A stretch of 64,000 nucleotides of DNA, from positions 62,001-126,000 of the forward strand of contig NZ_FRBP01000012.1 of the NCBI RefSeq assembly GCF_900142645.1, in the 5' to 3' direction. The stretch comes from Eubacterium callanderi. Lineage in GTDB: Bacteria > Bacillota > Clostridia > Eubacteriales > Eubacteriaceae. The position numbers were made by a program, and so were the translations under genes. The notes beneath the pieces were generated by a model that worked only from the letters and a program-made list of their open reading frames with translations, was not told the origin of the DNA and did not search any database. This document shows positions 26,744 to 34,636 of the stretch, piece after piece (within the stretch, counting starts at the first letter, position 1; every line of letters begins with the position of its first letter).

Positions 26744-27658
26744 ATGAGATTAATTACCCGTTCTGATTTCGACGGCCTTGTCTGTGGCGCGCTGCTCAAG
26801 GAAGCCGGAATCATTGACCACTGGAAATTTGCCCATCCTAAAGACTTGCAGGATGGCCTGGTAGAGGTCAACGAAGATGACTGTCTGGCAAATGTCCCTT
26901 TTGTGGAGGGCTGCGGCCTTTGGTTTGACCATCATTCCAGTGAGTTTGAGCGCAACCAGCTTGAAGGCAAATATAAAGGTGAAAGCCGTATCACGCCATC
27001 CTGTGCGAGAATCATTTACGAATACTATGGCGGTGAGGAACGCTTTTCACATTTCAATGAAATGCTGGCCGCCGTCGACAAGGTGGACTCTGGCAATTTG
27101 ACTATTGATGAAATTCAAAACCCGGAAGGCTGGATATTGATCGGTTTTCTGATGGACCCCAGAACCGGGCTTGGACGCTGGCGTAATTTTACCATCTCCA
27201 ACTACCAGCTGATGGAAAAGCTCATTGATGCCTGCCGTACCATGTCCACTGATGAGATTCTAAACCTTTCCGACGTTCAGGAGCGTATCGAAGTTTATTT
27301 TGAGCAAACCGCCAAGTTTAAGGAAATGGTAAACAAATATACCCGAACCGACGGCGATGTCATCATCTCTGATCTGCGCGGCGTCGACCCTATTTATACG
27401 GGGAACCGTTTTCTTATTTACAGTATGTATCCAAAGCAGAATATTTCTGCCTGGATTGTCAGCGGCAAAGGTGGTCTGGGCTGTTCTGTGGCTGTTGGTT
27501 ATTCGGTCTTAAACCGGACTTCCAACATTGACGTTGGCAGTTTAATGCTGAAATATGGCGGTGGCGGCCATAAGGCTGTCGGCACCTGTCAGTTTAAAGA
27601 CGAGGAAATTGAAGCGAAGCTCCCTAAGCTGCTGGATGAGCTTGTGAATCCTCAATAA
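26744..27658 (+). CDS. DHH/DHHA1-type phosphoesterase
   Basis: A 304-residue protein. RSDFDGLVCGALL (6-18) provides the first metal-binding Asp motif. LWFDHHSSEFE is the DHH box, and GGGGHKAVGTCQF near residue 277 is the DHHA1 GGGH motif. Family members hydrolyse nanoRNA, cyclic dinucleotides, polyphosphate or similar phosphoesters with Mn2+. The exact substrate cannot be told here; the domain plan is closest to short exopolyphosphatase-like DHH proteins. Monocistronic, with its own promoter and terminator. Confidence 0.8.
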   Translation: MRLITRSDFDGLVCGALLKEAGIIDHWKFAHPKDLQDGLVEVNEDDCLANVPFVEGCGLWFDHHSSEFERNQLEGKYKGESRITPSCARIIYEYYGGEERFSHFNEMLAAVDKVDSGNLTIDEIQNPEGWILIGFLMDPRTGLGRWRNFTISNYQLMEKLIDACRTMSTDEILNLSDVQERIEVYFEQTAKFKEMVNKYTRTDGDVIISDLRGVDPIYTGNRFLIYSMYPKQNISAWIVSGKGGLGCSVAVGYSVLNRTSNIDVGSLMLKYGGGGHKAVGTCQFKDEEIEAKLPKLLDELVNPQ

Positions 27659-27674
27659 AAATCATCCATCTGCA

Positions 27675-27714
27675 ACCCCGCTTCTGTCACAGGGCGCGGG
27701 GAGTTTTATTTTTC
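27675..27714 (+). terminator. Intrinsic terminator after the DHH gene
   Basis: CCCCGC and GCGGGG arms (within CCCCGCTTCTGTCACAGGGCGCGGGG region) are followed by AGTTTTATTTTTC. Confidence 0.65.
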
Positions 27715-27717
27715 TTC

Positions 27718-27746
27718 TTTAAAACGTTATCAAACCGTGCTATAAT
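27718..27746 (+). promoter_or_regulatory. Promoter of the FecCD-type ABC importer operon
   Basis: TTTAAA (27718-27723), a 17-base spacer and TATAAT (27741-27746). A start near 27753 leaves a leader of about 125 bases before the ATG at 27878. Confidence 0.5.
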
Positions 27747-27752
27747 GAATTT

Positions 27753-27877
27753 ATATAACAAGCTCTGATGGACTTAACCTAAAAACGGATTGCCCAAAAT
27801 CATTTGTTCATGGTTTTGCCACGATAGGGTACTGTTGGAAACGGCTTTACCTTCTGTATTTGAAAAGGAGTAAAAAA
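27753..27877 (+). promoter_or_regulatory. Structured-looking 5' leader, possible riboswitch
   Basis: Two hairpins can be drawn by hand: CAAAATCA/TGGTTTTG (27794-27818), and GGTA...TACC enclosing GTTG-GAAA-CGGC with a GNRA tetraloop (27828-27851). Upstream, GATGG...CCTAAA resembles an 11-nt tetraloop receptor. A GNRA loop plus receptor is known from several riboswitch classes, including Moco RNAs. The downstream genes suggest molybdate or tungstate uptake. The class is not established. Confidence 0.4.
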
Positions 27878-28918
27878 ATGAGAAAAAAACTACTGTGCAT
27901 GATTCTGGTCCTTACTTTAATTTTAAGTATGACTGCCTGCAGCCCAAAGCAGGAGGACTCGTCAGACAAAGCATCCGGCGAGATTAAAGTCACAGACGCC
28001 ATCGGACGCGAGGTGACGCTTCCTGCACCAGCGACGAAGGTGGTGGGAACACACAATCCATCCTTAAATACTGCGGTTGTCATTGGCGGCGGTGGCAAAT
28101 ACATTGTCGGATTTGGAAATAAAGATATGGCCCGTGGCCTGTACGAGGAAGTAATCGACGGATATGACGACCTGCCGCAAATCGGTAAGGCCAAGGATAT
28201 CAATATGGAAACAGTTATGGAGTTGGGCGCAGACCTCGCTATTCTGCCTGAACGTTTCGCCAATCAAGCCGACCAGTTCGCCGAAGTCAATGTCCCGGCA
28301 GTTGTTGCTCTCCCCAATGATGAAAGCTTCGACACAGTCACCAACTCTCTGAAAATTGTCGGAAAGGCTCTGGGTGAGGACAAACGCGCGGAAAAAATCA
28401 CTTCCTTTATCGACGATAAAATCGCCGATGTCAGCAAAAAGGTGGGTTCAGCCTCTGAAAAACCGTCCATTTTATTTTTAGGCGGTTCCAGCCCTCTCAC
28501 CGTTGCGCCCGACGCCATGATTCAGACCTATATTATCGAAAAGGCCGGCGGTACTAACGCAGTCAGCGGGGTCGATAAAAAAGGGGAGTTCGCCGATGTG
28601 AGCATTGAACAGATTGTCGGCTGGAATCCCGATATTATCTGGATACCCTCCTATGCTAAATACAAGGCCGACGATCTTCTGAACGACCCGGCCTGGAGCA
28701 GCATTAAAGCCGTACAGGATAAGGCCGTTTATGTCTTTCCATCCTCTCTGGAGCCGTGGGACTACCCCACCGCCTCCTCTGTACTGGGAGTCTGCTGGGC
28801 AGCTAATAATCTTCACGGTGATCTTTACAGCTCAGATGATTTTATGAAGGATGTCGATGCCTTCTATCAGATGGTCTACGGCAAAACCTTTACCAAGGAA
28901 CAGCTTGGGCTTCAATAA
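27878..28918 (+). CDS. ABC transporter substrate-binding lipoprotein (FecB/BtuF/MolA type)
   Basis: About 346 residues from the ATG at 27878 (MRKKLLCMILVLTLILSMTACS). It has a lipoprotein signal with lipobox SMTAC, so it is anchored on the outer face of the membrane. AAAGGAG lies 9-15 bases upstream. The mature protein has the periplasmic-binding class III fold (VTDAIGREVTLP, then ELGADLAILPERF and WNPDIIWIPSY). This class binds siderophores, heme, cobalamin or, in MolA proteins, molybdate and tungstate. The XdhC gene at the operon end favours an oxyanion of Mo or W, which is inference. A terminator-like hairpin follows. Confidence 0.8.
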   Translation: MRKKLLCMILVLTLILSMTACSPKQEDSSDKASGEIKVTDAIGREVTLPAPATKVVGTHNPSLNTAVVIGGGGKYIVGFGNKDMARGLYEEVIDGYDDLPQIGKAKDINMETVMELGADLAILPERFANQADQFAEVNVPAVVALPNDESFDTVTNSLKIVGKALGEDKRAEKITSFIDDKIADVSKKVGSASEKPSILFLGGSSPLTVAPDAMIQTYIIEKAGGTNAVSGVDKKGEFADVSIEQIVGWNPDIIWIPSYAKYKADDLLNDPAWSSIKAVQDKAVYVFPSSLEPWDYPTASSVLGVCWAANNLHGDLYSSDDFMKDVDAFYQMVYGKTFTKEQLGLQ

Positions 28919-28933
28919 GCATTGAGGTCTTCC

Positions 28934-28976
28934 GGGCTGGCGGGCTGTGCAATTGCCTGCCGGCCCTTTCATTTTA
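28934..28976 (+). terminator. Intra-operon terminator or attenuator
   Basis: GGGCTGGCGGGC (28934-28945) pairs with GCCTGCCGGCCC (28955-28966), followed by TTTCATTTTAT. It lies between the binding-protein and permease genes and ends about 8 bases before the permease ATG. It probably makes the binding protein more abundant than the membrane parts. Confidence 0.7.
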
Positions 28977-28982
28977 TCTGCT

Positions 28983-29990
28983 ATGAAGAACACAAAACAT
29001 CGACATCTCATTATTGTACTGAGCACCATATTGCTCTCGCTCATGGTTATCGCCTGCTGCGTTGGGCGTTATACAGTTAACCCTCAGGATATGCTTTATG
29101 CCATCCAGACTAAAATGACAGGCGAGCCGGGGAATCTGGCCATGGAAAACGTCTTTTTTGTCATTCGGCTGCCCCGTGTCATTGCCGCAGTCAGCATTGG
29201 TGCGGTGCTTTCACTCTGCGGCGCGGTCTATCAGGGCATTTTTAAAAACCCACTGGTATCGCCGGACTTGCTCGGTGTCTCCAAGGGCGCCTGTGTAGGC
29301 GCGGCTTTTTCAATCCTGCTGGGCGGCGGTATGCTTGCGCGTCAGCTGTCTGCTTTTGCCTTCGGCATCATCGCCATGCTTATGACCATGACCTTTCCAA
29401 AGCTCCTGCGCAACCAGAGCAACCTTGTTCTGGTGCTTGCCGGTATCATCACCAGCGGCTTTATGGACTCAATTCTTGGACTTATGAAATTCACTTCTGA
29501 AAATGATACGGATCTCGCCGCCATTGTTTTCTGGCAAATGGGCAGTCTGGCCTCCATAAAGGTTCATGAAATTCTTTCTGTGCTGCCTGTGTTCGCTGTT
29601 GGCGCGTTTATCCTGCTGAGCCTCTCCTTTCGGATCAACATCCTTTCCTTTGGCGATATTGAAGCCCAGAGCCTTGGGGTTAACGTTAAAAAAATCCGAT
29701 GGATCATCATCCTGATCGCCAGCCTGCTGACAGCCAGTGCGGTCTGTATCAGCGGAACCATTGCCTGGATTGGGCTGATCATGCCCCATCTCGCAAGGAT
29801 GCTGGCCGGCTCCGACCATATTAAATCTCTCCCGGTAACCATGCTGATGGGTGGTATTTTTCTTCTTCTCATTGATACCATCGCCCGGACCGCCACCTCT
29901 CTGGAAATTCCGCTTTCGGTTTTGACAGGACTCATCGGCGCGCCCTTCTTTGCCTGGCTTTTATACCGGCAGAAAGCAAAGGTAAGCTGA
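28983..29990 (+). CDS. FecCD-family ABC transporter permease
   Basis: About 335 residues from the ATG at 28983; a GTG at 28947 is possible but would lie inside the attenuator hairpin. Roughly ten membrane helices, with the conserved FFVIRLPRVIAAVSIGAVLSLCGAVYQGIFKNPLVSPDLLGVSKGA-type segment of FecCD (about residues 55-100) and GTIAWIGLIMPHLAR near residue 258, which contacts the ATPase. It imports the ligand delivered by the lipoprotein. The stop overlaps the ATPase start (TGATG). Confidence 0.85.
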   Translation: MKNTKHRHLIIVLSTILLSLMVIACCVGRYTVNPQDMLYAIQTKMTGEPGNLAMENVFFVIRLPRVIAAVSIGAVLSLCGAVYQGIFKNPLVSPDLLGVSKGACVGAAFSILLGGGMLARQLSAFAFGIIAMLMTMTFPKLLRNQSNLVLVLAGIITSGFMDSILGLMKFTSENDTDLAAIVFWQMGSLASIKVHEILSVLPVFAVGAFILLSLSFRINILSFGDIEAQSLGVNVKKIRWIIILIASLLTASAVCISGTIAWIGLIMPHLARMLAGSDHIKSLPVTMLMGGIFLLLIDTIARTATSLEIPLSVLTGLIGAPFFAWLLYRQKAKVS

Positions 29991-30766
29991 TGAAGATACA
30001 AATTGAAAAGTTGTCCTTCTCCTATGATGAAGCCGCTCCTCTGCTAAAAAGTATTGACTTTACCCTTAACGCTGGGCGGGTAATATCCATTCTGGGACCA
30101 AACGGAGCGGGGAAAACAACGCTGCTCAACTGTATTGCAGGCCTTTTTAAGCCCAGGGAGGGTAATATCCTGATTGACGGAAAGAACATGGAGACGCTCT
30201 CCCACCGGGAGGTTGCCAGAATAATCGGCTATGTGCCACAGATCATTGTCCCTGCCTTTTCCTATTCTGTTTTAGATTATGTGGTGACAGGCTGCGCCCC
30301 GCACATTGGCACCTTTGAACGGCCAAAGCAGATTCATTTTGACGCTGCCATGGCTGCGCTGGAGTCCATGGGGATCGCGGCACTCAGAGATAAGCCCTAC
30401 AACGAAATCAGCGGCGGCGAACGGCAGCAGGTCAGCATTGCGCGAGCTCTGGCTCAAAGGCCGGCTTTTATCCTGATGGATGAGCCCACCGCCCATCTGG
30501 ACTATGGCAACCAGATTCAGGTTCTTAAGACAATCCGCACCATGGCTTCTCAGGGCTATGGCATTGCGCTGACCACACACAATCCCGACCATGCGCTGCT
30601 TCTGGGTGATCAGCTGGCTGTCCTGGAACGGGACGGCACCTTTACCTTTGGCAAATGTAAGGAGGTATTGACGGAGCCCTTTCTTAATCATCTTTACGGC
30701 ATCGACCTCCGGCTTGAGGAAATTCCTTCTGTTGGCCGCCGGGTCTGCTTTGCACCAAAACTATAA
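29990..30766 (+). CDS. ABC transporter ATP-binding protein (FecE/BtuD/MolC type)
   Basis: A 258-residue ATPase with Walker A GPNGAGKTT (about 35-43), the Q-loop in GYVPQ, signature ISGGERQQVSIARAL, Walker B FILMDEPTAHLD and a switch His in TTHNPDHA. It drives the FecCD-type permease. It is coupled by TGATG to the permease and followed 14 bases later by XdhC. Confidence 0.85.
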   Translation: MKIQIEKLSFSYDEAAPLLKSIDFTLNAGRVISILGPNGAGKTTLLNCIAGLFKPREGNILIDGKNMETLSHREVARIIGYVPQIIVPAFSYSVLDYVVTGCAPHIGTFERPKQIHFDAAMAALESMGIAALRDKPYNEISGGERQQVSIARALAQRPAFILMDEPTAHLDYGNQIQVLKTIRTMASQGYGIALTTHNPDHALLLGDQLAVLERDGTFTFGKCKEVLTEPFLNHLYGIDLRLEEIPSVGRRVCFAPKL

Positions 30767-30780
30767 AATGGAGGTTTACC

Positions 30781-31572
30781 ATGAATCCAAAAAAATTACT
30801 GGAAGAACAGCTTAAGCTGGAGGAAGCCGGGCGTCCCTACGCAGTCATCACCATCATCCGGGCCAACGGCGCTGTCCCCAGAAAAAGCGGCAAAATGCTG
30901 GTAACCGCGGATGGCAACAGCATTGGCACCATTGGCGGCGGCAGCTCGGAGCTTTTGGCCATACAGGACGCTCAGGCATGTATCCGCTATGGCGAAAACG
31001 CCGTTAAGGATTATGTCCTGAACAGCGAAAACGGTATGGTCTGTGGCGGAGACTTCTCTGTATTTATTGAGGTTGAAAACCCAAGACCGCGTCTGCTGCT
31101 CTGCGGCGCTGGCCACGTTGGAACTGCCCTTATGAAAGCCGCCCATCTGGCTGGCTTTGATATCACTTTGGTCGATACCCGTGCAGAGGACCAGATCGGA
31201 GACGCCATCCTGCTGGCAGATACCTATGTGCCTGTTGAGGACTTCTACAAAGGGATTATGGCACTGACGATTCCCGCTGGAGCCTTTATCGTCATTACTA
31301 CTTATGGCCATCGTTTTGACAAAGAAGCGTTGGCGGCAGCTCTGACCAAAAAGGCCGCCTATCTTGGAATGATCGGCAGCCGAAAAAAAATCGCAGCGGT
31401 TTATGAAAAGCTGCGTTCAGAGGGTTTTACCCATGAGCAGCTGGAAGCAGTTTATGCGCCCATTGGCATGGATATTGGCGGTGAAACCCCTGAGGAGATC
31501 GCCATTTCCATTGTCGCTGAAATGCTGGCGGTTAAATATAAACGAAGTGGCGCGCATTTAAAGGATCTCTAA
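30781..31572 (+). CDS. XdhC family molybdenum-hydroxylase maturation protein
   Basis: A 263-residue protein. The N-terminal XdhC/CoxI domain has SGKMLVTADGNSIGTIGGG (about 36-54), and a C-terminal Rossmann domain contains LLLCGAGHVGTALMKAA and LGMIGSRKKIA, GMDIGGETPEEIAISI. XdhC binds molybdenum cofactor and inserts the sulfurated form into xanthine dehydrogenase-type enzymes. Sharing an operon with an importer suggests that transporter brings molybdate or tungstate. No hydroxylase gene is in the window. GGAGG precedes the ATG. Confidence 0.85.
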   Translation: MNPKKLLEEQLKLEEAGRPYAVITIIRANGAVPRKSGKMLVTADGNSIGTIGGGSSELLAIQDAQACIRYGENAVKDYVLNSENGMVCGGDFSVFIEVENPRPRLLLCGAGHVGTALMKAAHLAGFDITLVDTRAEDQIGDAILLADTYVPVEDFYKGIMALTIPAGAFIVITTYGHRFDKEALAAALTKKAAYLGMIGSRKKIAAVYEKLRSEGFTHEQLEAVYAPIGMDIGGETPEEIAISIVAEMLAVKYKRSGAHLKDL

Positions 31573-31591
31573 TTGATATGTTTATAATTTT

Positions 31592-31624
31592 ACCGGAGAC
31601 AGGTTCTCCGGTTTTTTATTTTTT
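31592..31624 (+). terminator. Intrinsic terminator after xdhC
   Basis: ACCGGAGA (31592-31599) pairs with TCTCCGGT (31605-31612), followed by TTTTTATTTTTTG. Confidence 0.85.
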
Positions 31625-31778
31625 GTTCAGAGTCTTTGAGTTGTTTTTGTGAAAGCCCGATTCATTTTAGACTCACTTTTGATTATTTTTTGTAATTTCT
31701 TCTTTTTTATTTTCTAAATCCCTTTCAAAACCCTTTTAACACACTATATTTTCGTAATTTTATATTTATTTTGTTTTA

Positions 31779-31794
31779 TGGCACACATCTTGCG
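31779..31794 (+). promoter_or_regulatory. Sigma-54 promoter of the MFS-MttB operon
   Basis: TGGCACACATCTTGCG matches the -24/-12 consensus TGGCAC-N5-TTGC with correct spacing. It lies 53 bases before the MFS start. An adjacent enhancer-binding protein gene (34637-36022) is the likely activator. Confidence 0.85.
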
Positions 31795-31846
31795 TTAACA
31801 TATTGGCATCAGAGATCTGAAACATTTTTAGAAAGGAAAAGAAACA

Positions 31847-33103
31847 ATGGACCTTAAGAAAAAACGTTATATTCTCATGTTCTTTATGGGAATGCTCTAC
31901 TCTTCCCAAAACGTCATGCCCTGGTTTTCAACTTACTATTACAAAGCCATGCAGGGGGCCCTCGGCTATACAGATGGCCAGCTTGGAATGCTGATCACGG
32001 TTTTTGGTATTATTGCAGTCTTTATGTACATCATCGCCGGTATTCTATCCGACCGTTTTCCACTCAAACCATTGCTGCTTATCTCAAGCTTTGGAACCGG
32101 CGCCCTGATCCTGCTGATGGCCACGCTTCCCAGCTATCCTATCATGCTGGCTATTCAGATGGGTTTTGCCATCACTGTTGTCTGCACTTTCTACGGCGCT
32201 TTTGTAAAATTCACCCATACCATCGGTGAGGAACACGAGCAGGGGAAAATGTATGGTTTTATGTTTGCCTTTAATGGCCTTTTAGGAATGACTCTTGGCT
32301 TCATTGCCTCAGGTATTTACGCAGGCCTCTCTGGGGCCGGCGATGTCGAAGCCTTCCGTTACATGCTTTACCTGTACGCCTTCTTTAATATCCTGCCTGG
32401 GATTGTCCTTTTGTTCTTCTACAACGAAAAGCGGGATACTTACCTGACCGAGGAGGATCAGGATGAAAAATTCCAGCTGAAATATCTGGGCGATGTCGTG
32501 AAAATGCCCGAGGTCTGGCTGATCGCCTTAATGGGCTGCTGCTCCTACACCTTTAAATGCAGCGCCTCTTATTTCACACCCTATCTGACCGATGCCTTTG
32601 CCATTCCGGTGGTCATGATGAACTTTATCGCCATTTTCAGATCTTATGGCGTGCGTATTATCATGAATCCCATCTCAGGTATTTTCATTGATAAGATGAA
32701 ATCTGCCACCAAGGTCATGACAGTGGACTTCATCCTCGGCATCATCGTTATCGGCATTACGCTGCTGCTGCCAGGCAGCCCTTCCTTTGCCATCATTGCG
32801 GTTATTCTGCTGCTCATGGTTGCAGCGATCTATAACCTGTCTGTCCCCTGCTGGTATACCCCCATCACAGAAGCCAGAATCCCGAACAAATATTACGGCA
32901 CCATCGTCGGTATTGTCTCGGCCGTTGCCTTTTCACCCGATGCTTTCTTCTATCTGATCGGCGGCAATATGCTGGATAAATACGGTGAAGCAGGCTACAG
33001 CTATATCTTTATGCTCGTTCTCGGTATTGTGACCGTCGGCCTTTTGATCAGCATTATCTTAAGACGGATGATCCAGAAAAAGAACACACAGCAGGCCCTT
33101 TAG
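31847..33103 (+). CDS. MFS transporter paired with an MttB homologue
   Basis: A 418-residue transporter with twelve helices. AGILSDRFPLKPLL is the loop 2-3 MFS motif, and a cytoplasmic loop of about 40 residues lies near position 200. It is driven by the sigma-54 promoter and followed after 37 bases by an MttB-superfamily gene. Uptake of the quaternary amine substrate of that enzyme is the obvious inference. GAAAGGAAAAG precedes the ATG. Confidence 0.8.
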   Translation: MDLKKKRYILMFFMGMLYSSQNVMPWFSTYYYKAMQGALGYTDGQLGMLITVFGIIAVFMYIIAGILSDRFPLKPLLLISSFGTGALILLMATLPSYPIMLAIQMGFAITVVCTFYGAFVKFTHTIGEEHEQGKMYGFMFAFNGLLGMTLGFIASGIYAGLSGAGDVEAFRYMLYLYAFFNILPGIVLLFFYNEKRDTYLTEEDQDEKFQLKYLGDVVKMPEVWLIALMGCCSYTFKCSASYFTPYLTDAFAIPVVMMNFIAIFRSYGVRIIMNPISGIFIDKMKSATKVMTVDFILGIIVIGITLLLPGSPSFAIIAVILLLMVAAIYNLSVPCWYTPITEARIPNKYYGTIVGIVSAVAFSPDAFFYLIGGNMLDKYGEAGYSYIFMLVLGIVTVGLLISIILRRMIQKKNTQQAL

Positions 33104-33140
33104 TTTTCAATTAAAATTACAATAAAAGTGAGGTAGAAAA

Positions 33141-34592
33141 ATGTTACGCAAAAACGCTTATGACTTGTTTCTGAGTTTGGATGATGTCGAAAAAATCCAC
33201 GAGAGTACCCTTCGCGTCTTAAAGGAAGTCGGTGTAGAATTCAAGCACGAAGAAGTGCTGGATGTCTTTAAAAAACACGGTGCACGTGTCGAGAACTCAA
33301 TCGTCTATCTCGATGAGGATATAATTAATAATGCACTGCAAACCGTGCCAAAGAGCTTTGAACTCCATGGCCGCGCTGGTTTCTCCACCATTTCTGTGGA
33401 TGGCGCCCCGGTCATCACCACCGCCGGCGGGCCTCCCCAGCTGGTACATGAGGACGACTCGATCCGCGATTCTACCCTTGAGGATGTCATCAAATTTTAC
33501 AAGCTCATCGAGTCCAGTGATGTTATCGATGTTACCCGTATCGTATCCTCGGATACCGCGGATCTTGACCGCAACTCTGAAAATCTCTTTAATCCGCAGC
33601 AGGCATTGCTGCTAAAATACAATACCAAACCTGTTTACGGAACCATTGTCAACAGTAACCATACCCGGGGTAAGAGCATCCGCCAGGGCACCCGCGATTC
33701 TATCCAGCTCATTAAAAAATTCTATGATGTGTGGGACAAAAATATTATTCTGACTGACCACTGCTGTATTTCTCCTCTTTCTGTCGGCAGTGAGGTTCTG
33801 GAAAATATGCTGGCGATGCTGGATGAAGACCAGATTGTCCAGTTCACAGTCTGCTCCATGACCAATCTTACCTCCCCCCCAAGCATTATGGGAACCGTTG
33901 TGCAGGATAACGCAACGCTGCTGGCCGCCATGGTCTTCACGCAGCTTGTAAAACCCGGAACCCCGACCATTTACCGTACTTTAAGCGCCCCGACTGATAT
34001 GCGTGAGGTCAAGCTGGCAATCGGCAGCCCTGAAAATACCCTTCTCGGCTTTGCCGGTATCGCCATGGCCCGCTACTACGGTGTGCCGGTAGGCTCTGGC
34101 GGCGGTCTTTCCGACTCCCTCACTGTTGATTATCAGGCAGGCGCAGAAACCATGATGACCCTTCTGCCAACCTACCTGGGCAATGCAGACTTTGTTTCTC
34201 ACTCTGTCGGTACCCTCGGCTCCTTTAACCTCGGTAGTTTTGAAAAGCTGGTGCTGGATGAAGAGGTTGTCTCCATGCTGAAACGCCTCTACGAAGGCAT
34301 CGCCATTTCCGACAAAAAGGACGGCGTTGACCTTATGCTTAAAGTCGGCCCGCGCGGCAACTACCTCAAAGGCAGAACACCAAAGGACTACCGTGAAGAA
34401 CACTACCTGCCGAAGTACTTTAATAAACAGGGTGACAAGCTGGCGGATCGTGAAAAATTCGGAACAGCCCTAGACCGCGCTAAAAAGGAAGTACAACGCC
34501 GCGTAGACGAATACGAGCTTCCTGAAACGACCAAAAAACAAAAAGAAATACTAAACGAATACCTCCCTGATCCTTATAAATACGACCTTTAA
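33141..34592 (+). CDS. MttB-superfamily methyltransferase (non-pyrrolysine)
   Basis: A 483-residue member of the trimethylamine methyltransferase superfamily. The frame is intact, with no in-frame amber codon, so it is of the MtgB-like non-pyrrolysine class. Typical segments include ESTLRVLKEVGVEFKHEEVLDVFKKHGARVEN near the N-terminus, YNTKPVYGTIV, and DYQAGAETMM in the barrel. Relatives demethylate betaines (glycine betaine, proline betaine, carnitine, butyrobetaine) onto a corrinoid protein. The substrate here is unknown. It is co-transcribed with an MFS importer under sigma-54 control. GTGAGG precedes the ATG. Confidence 0.85.
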   Translation: MLRKNAYDLFLSLDDVEKIHESTLRVLKEVGVEFKHEEVLDVFKKHGARVENSIVYLDEDIINNALQTVPKSFELHGRAGFSTISVDGAPVITTAGGPPQLVHEDDSIRDSTLEDVIKFYKLIESSDVIDVTRIVSSDTADLDRNSENLFNPQQALLLKYNTKPVYGTIVNSNHTRGKSIRQGTRDSIQLIKKFYDVWDKNIILTDHCCISPLSVGSEVLENMLAMLDEDQIVQFTVCSMTNLTSPPSIMGTVVQDNATLLAAMVFTQLVKPGTPTIYRTLSAPTDMREVKLAIGSPENTLLGFAGIAMARYYGVPVGSGGGLSDSLTVDYQAGAETMMTLLPTYLGNADFVSHSVGTLGSFNLGSFEKLVLDEEVVSMLKRLYEGIAISDKKDGVDLMLKVGPRGNYLKGRTPKDYREEHYLPKYFNKQGDKLADREKFGTALDRAKKEVQRRVDEYELPETTKKQKEILNEYLPDPYKYDL

Positions 34593-34595
34593 ACA

Positions 34596-34629
34596 AAAAG
34601 GAGATGCGCTCAGCAGCGCATCTCCTTTT
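34596..34629. terminator. Bidirectional terminator between MttB and the sigma-54 activator
   Basis: AAAAGGAGATGCGCT pairs with AGCGCATCTCCTTTT around CAGC. It lies between convergent genes and has A/T-rich tracts on both sides. Confidence 0.85.
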
Positions 34630-34636
34630 CCTATTT

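Noticed and set aside
27753-27877. Firm assignment of the leader as a Moco, TPP, cobalamin or c-di-GMP riboswitch
   Set aside because: I could not match the conserved cores of these classes by eye. Only generic hairpins and a tetraloop/receptor-like pair are visible.
33141-34592. Possible pyrrolysine-type MttB
   Set aside because: All three MttB-superfamily genes have uninterrupted frames of 468-483 codons with no in-frame amber, so they belong to the non-pyrrolysine class.
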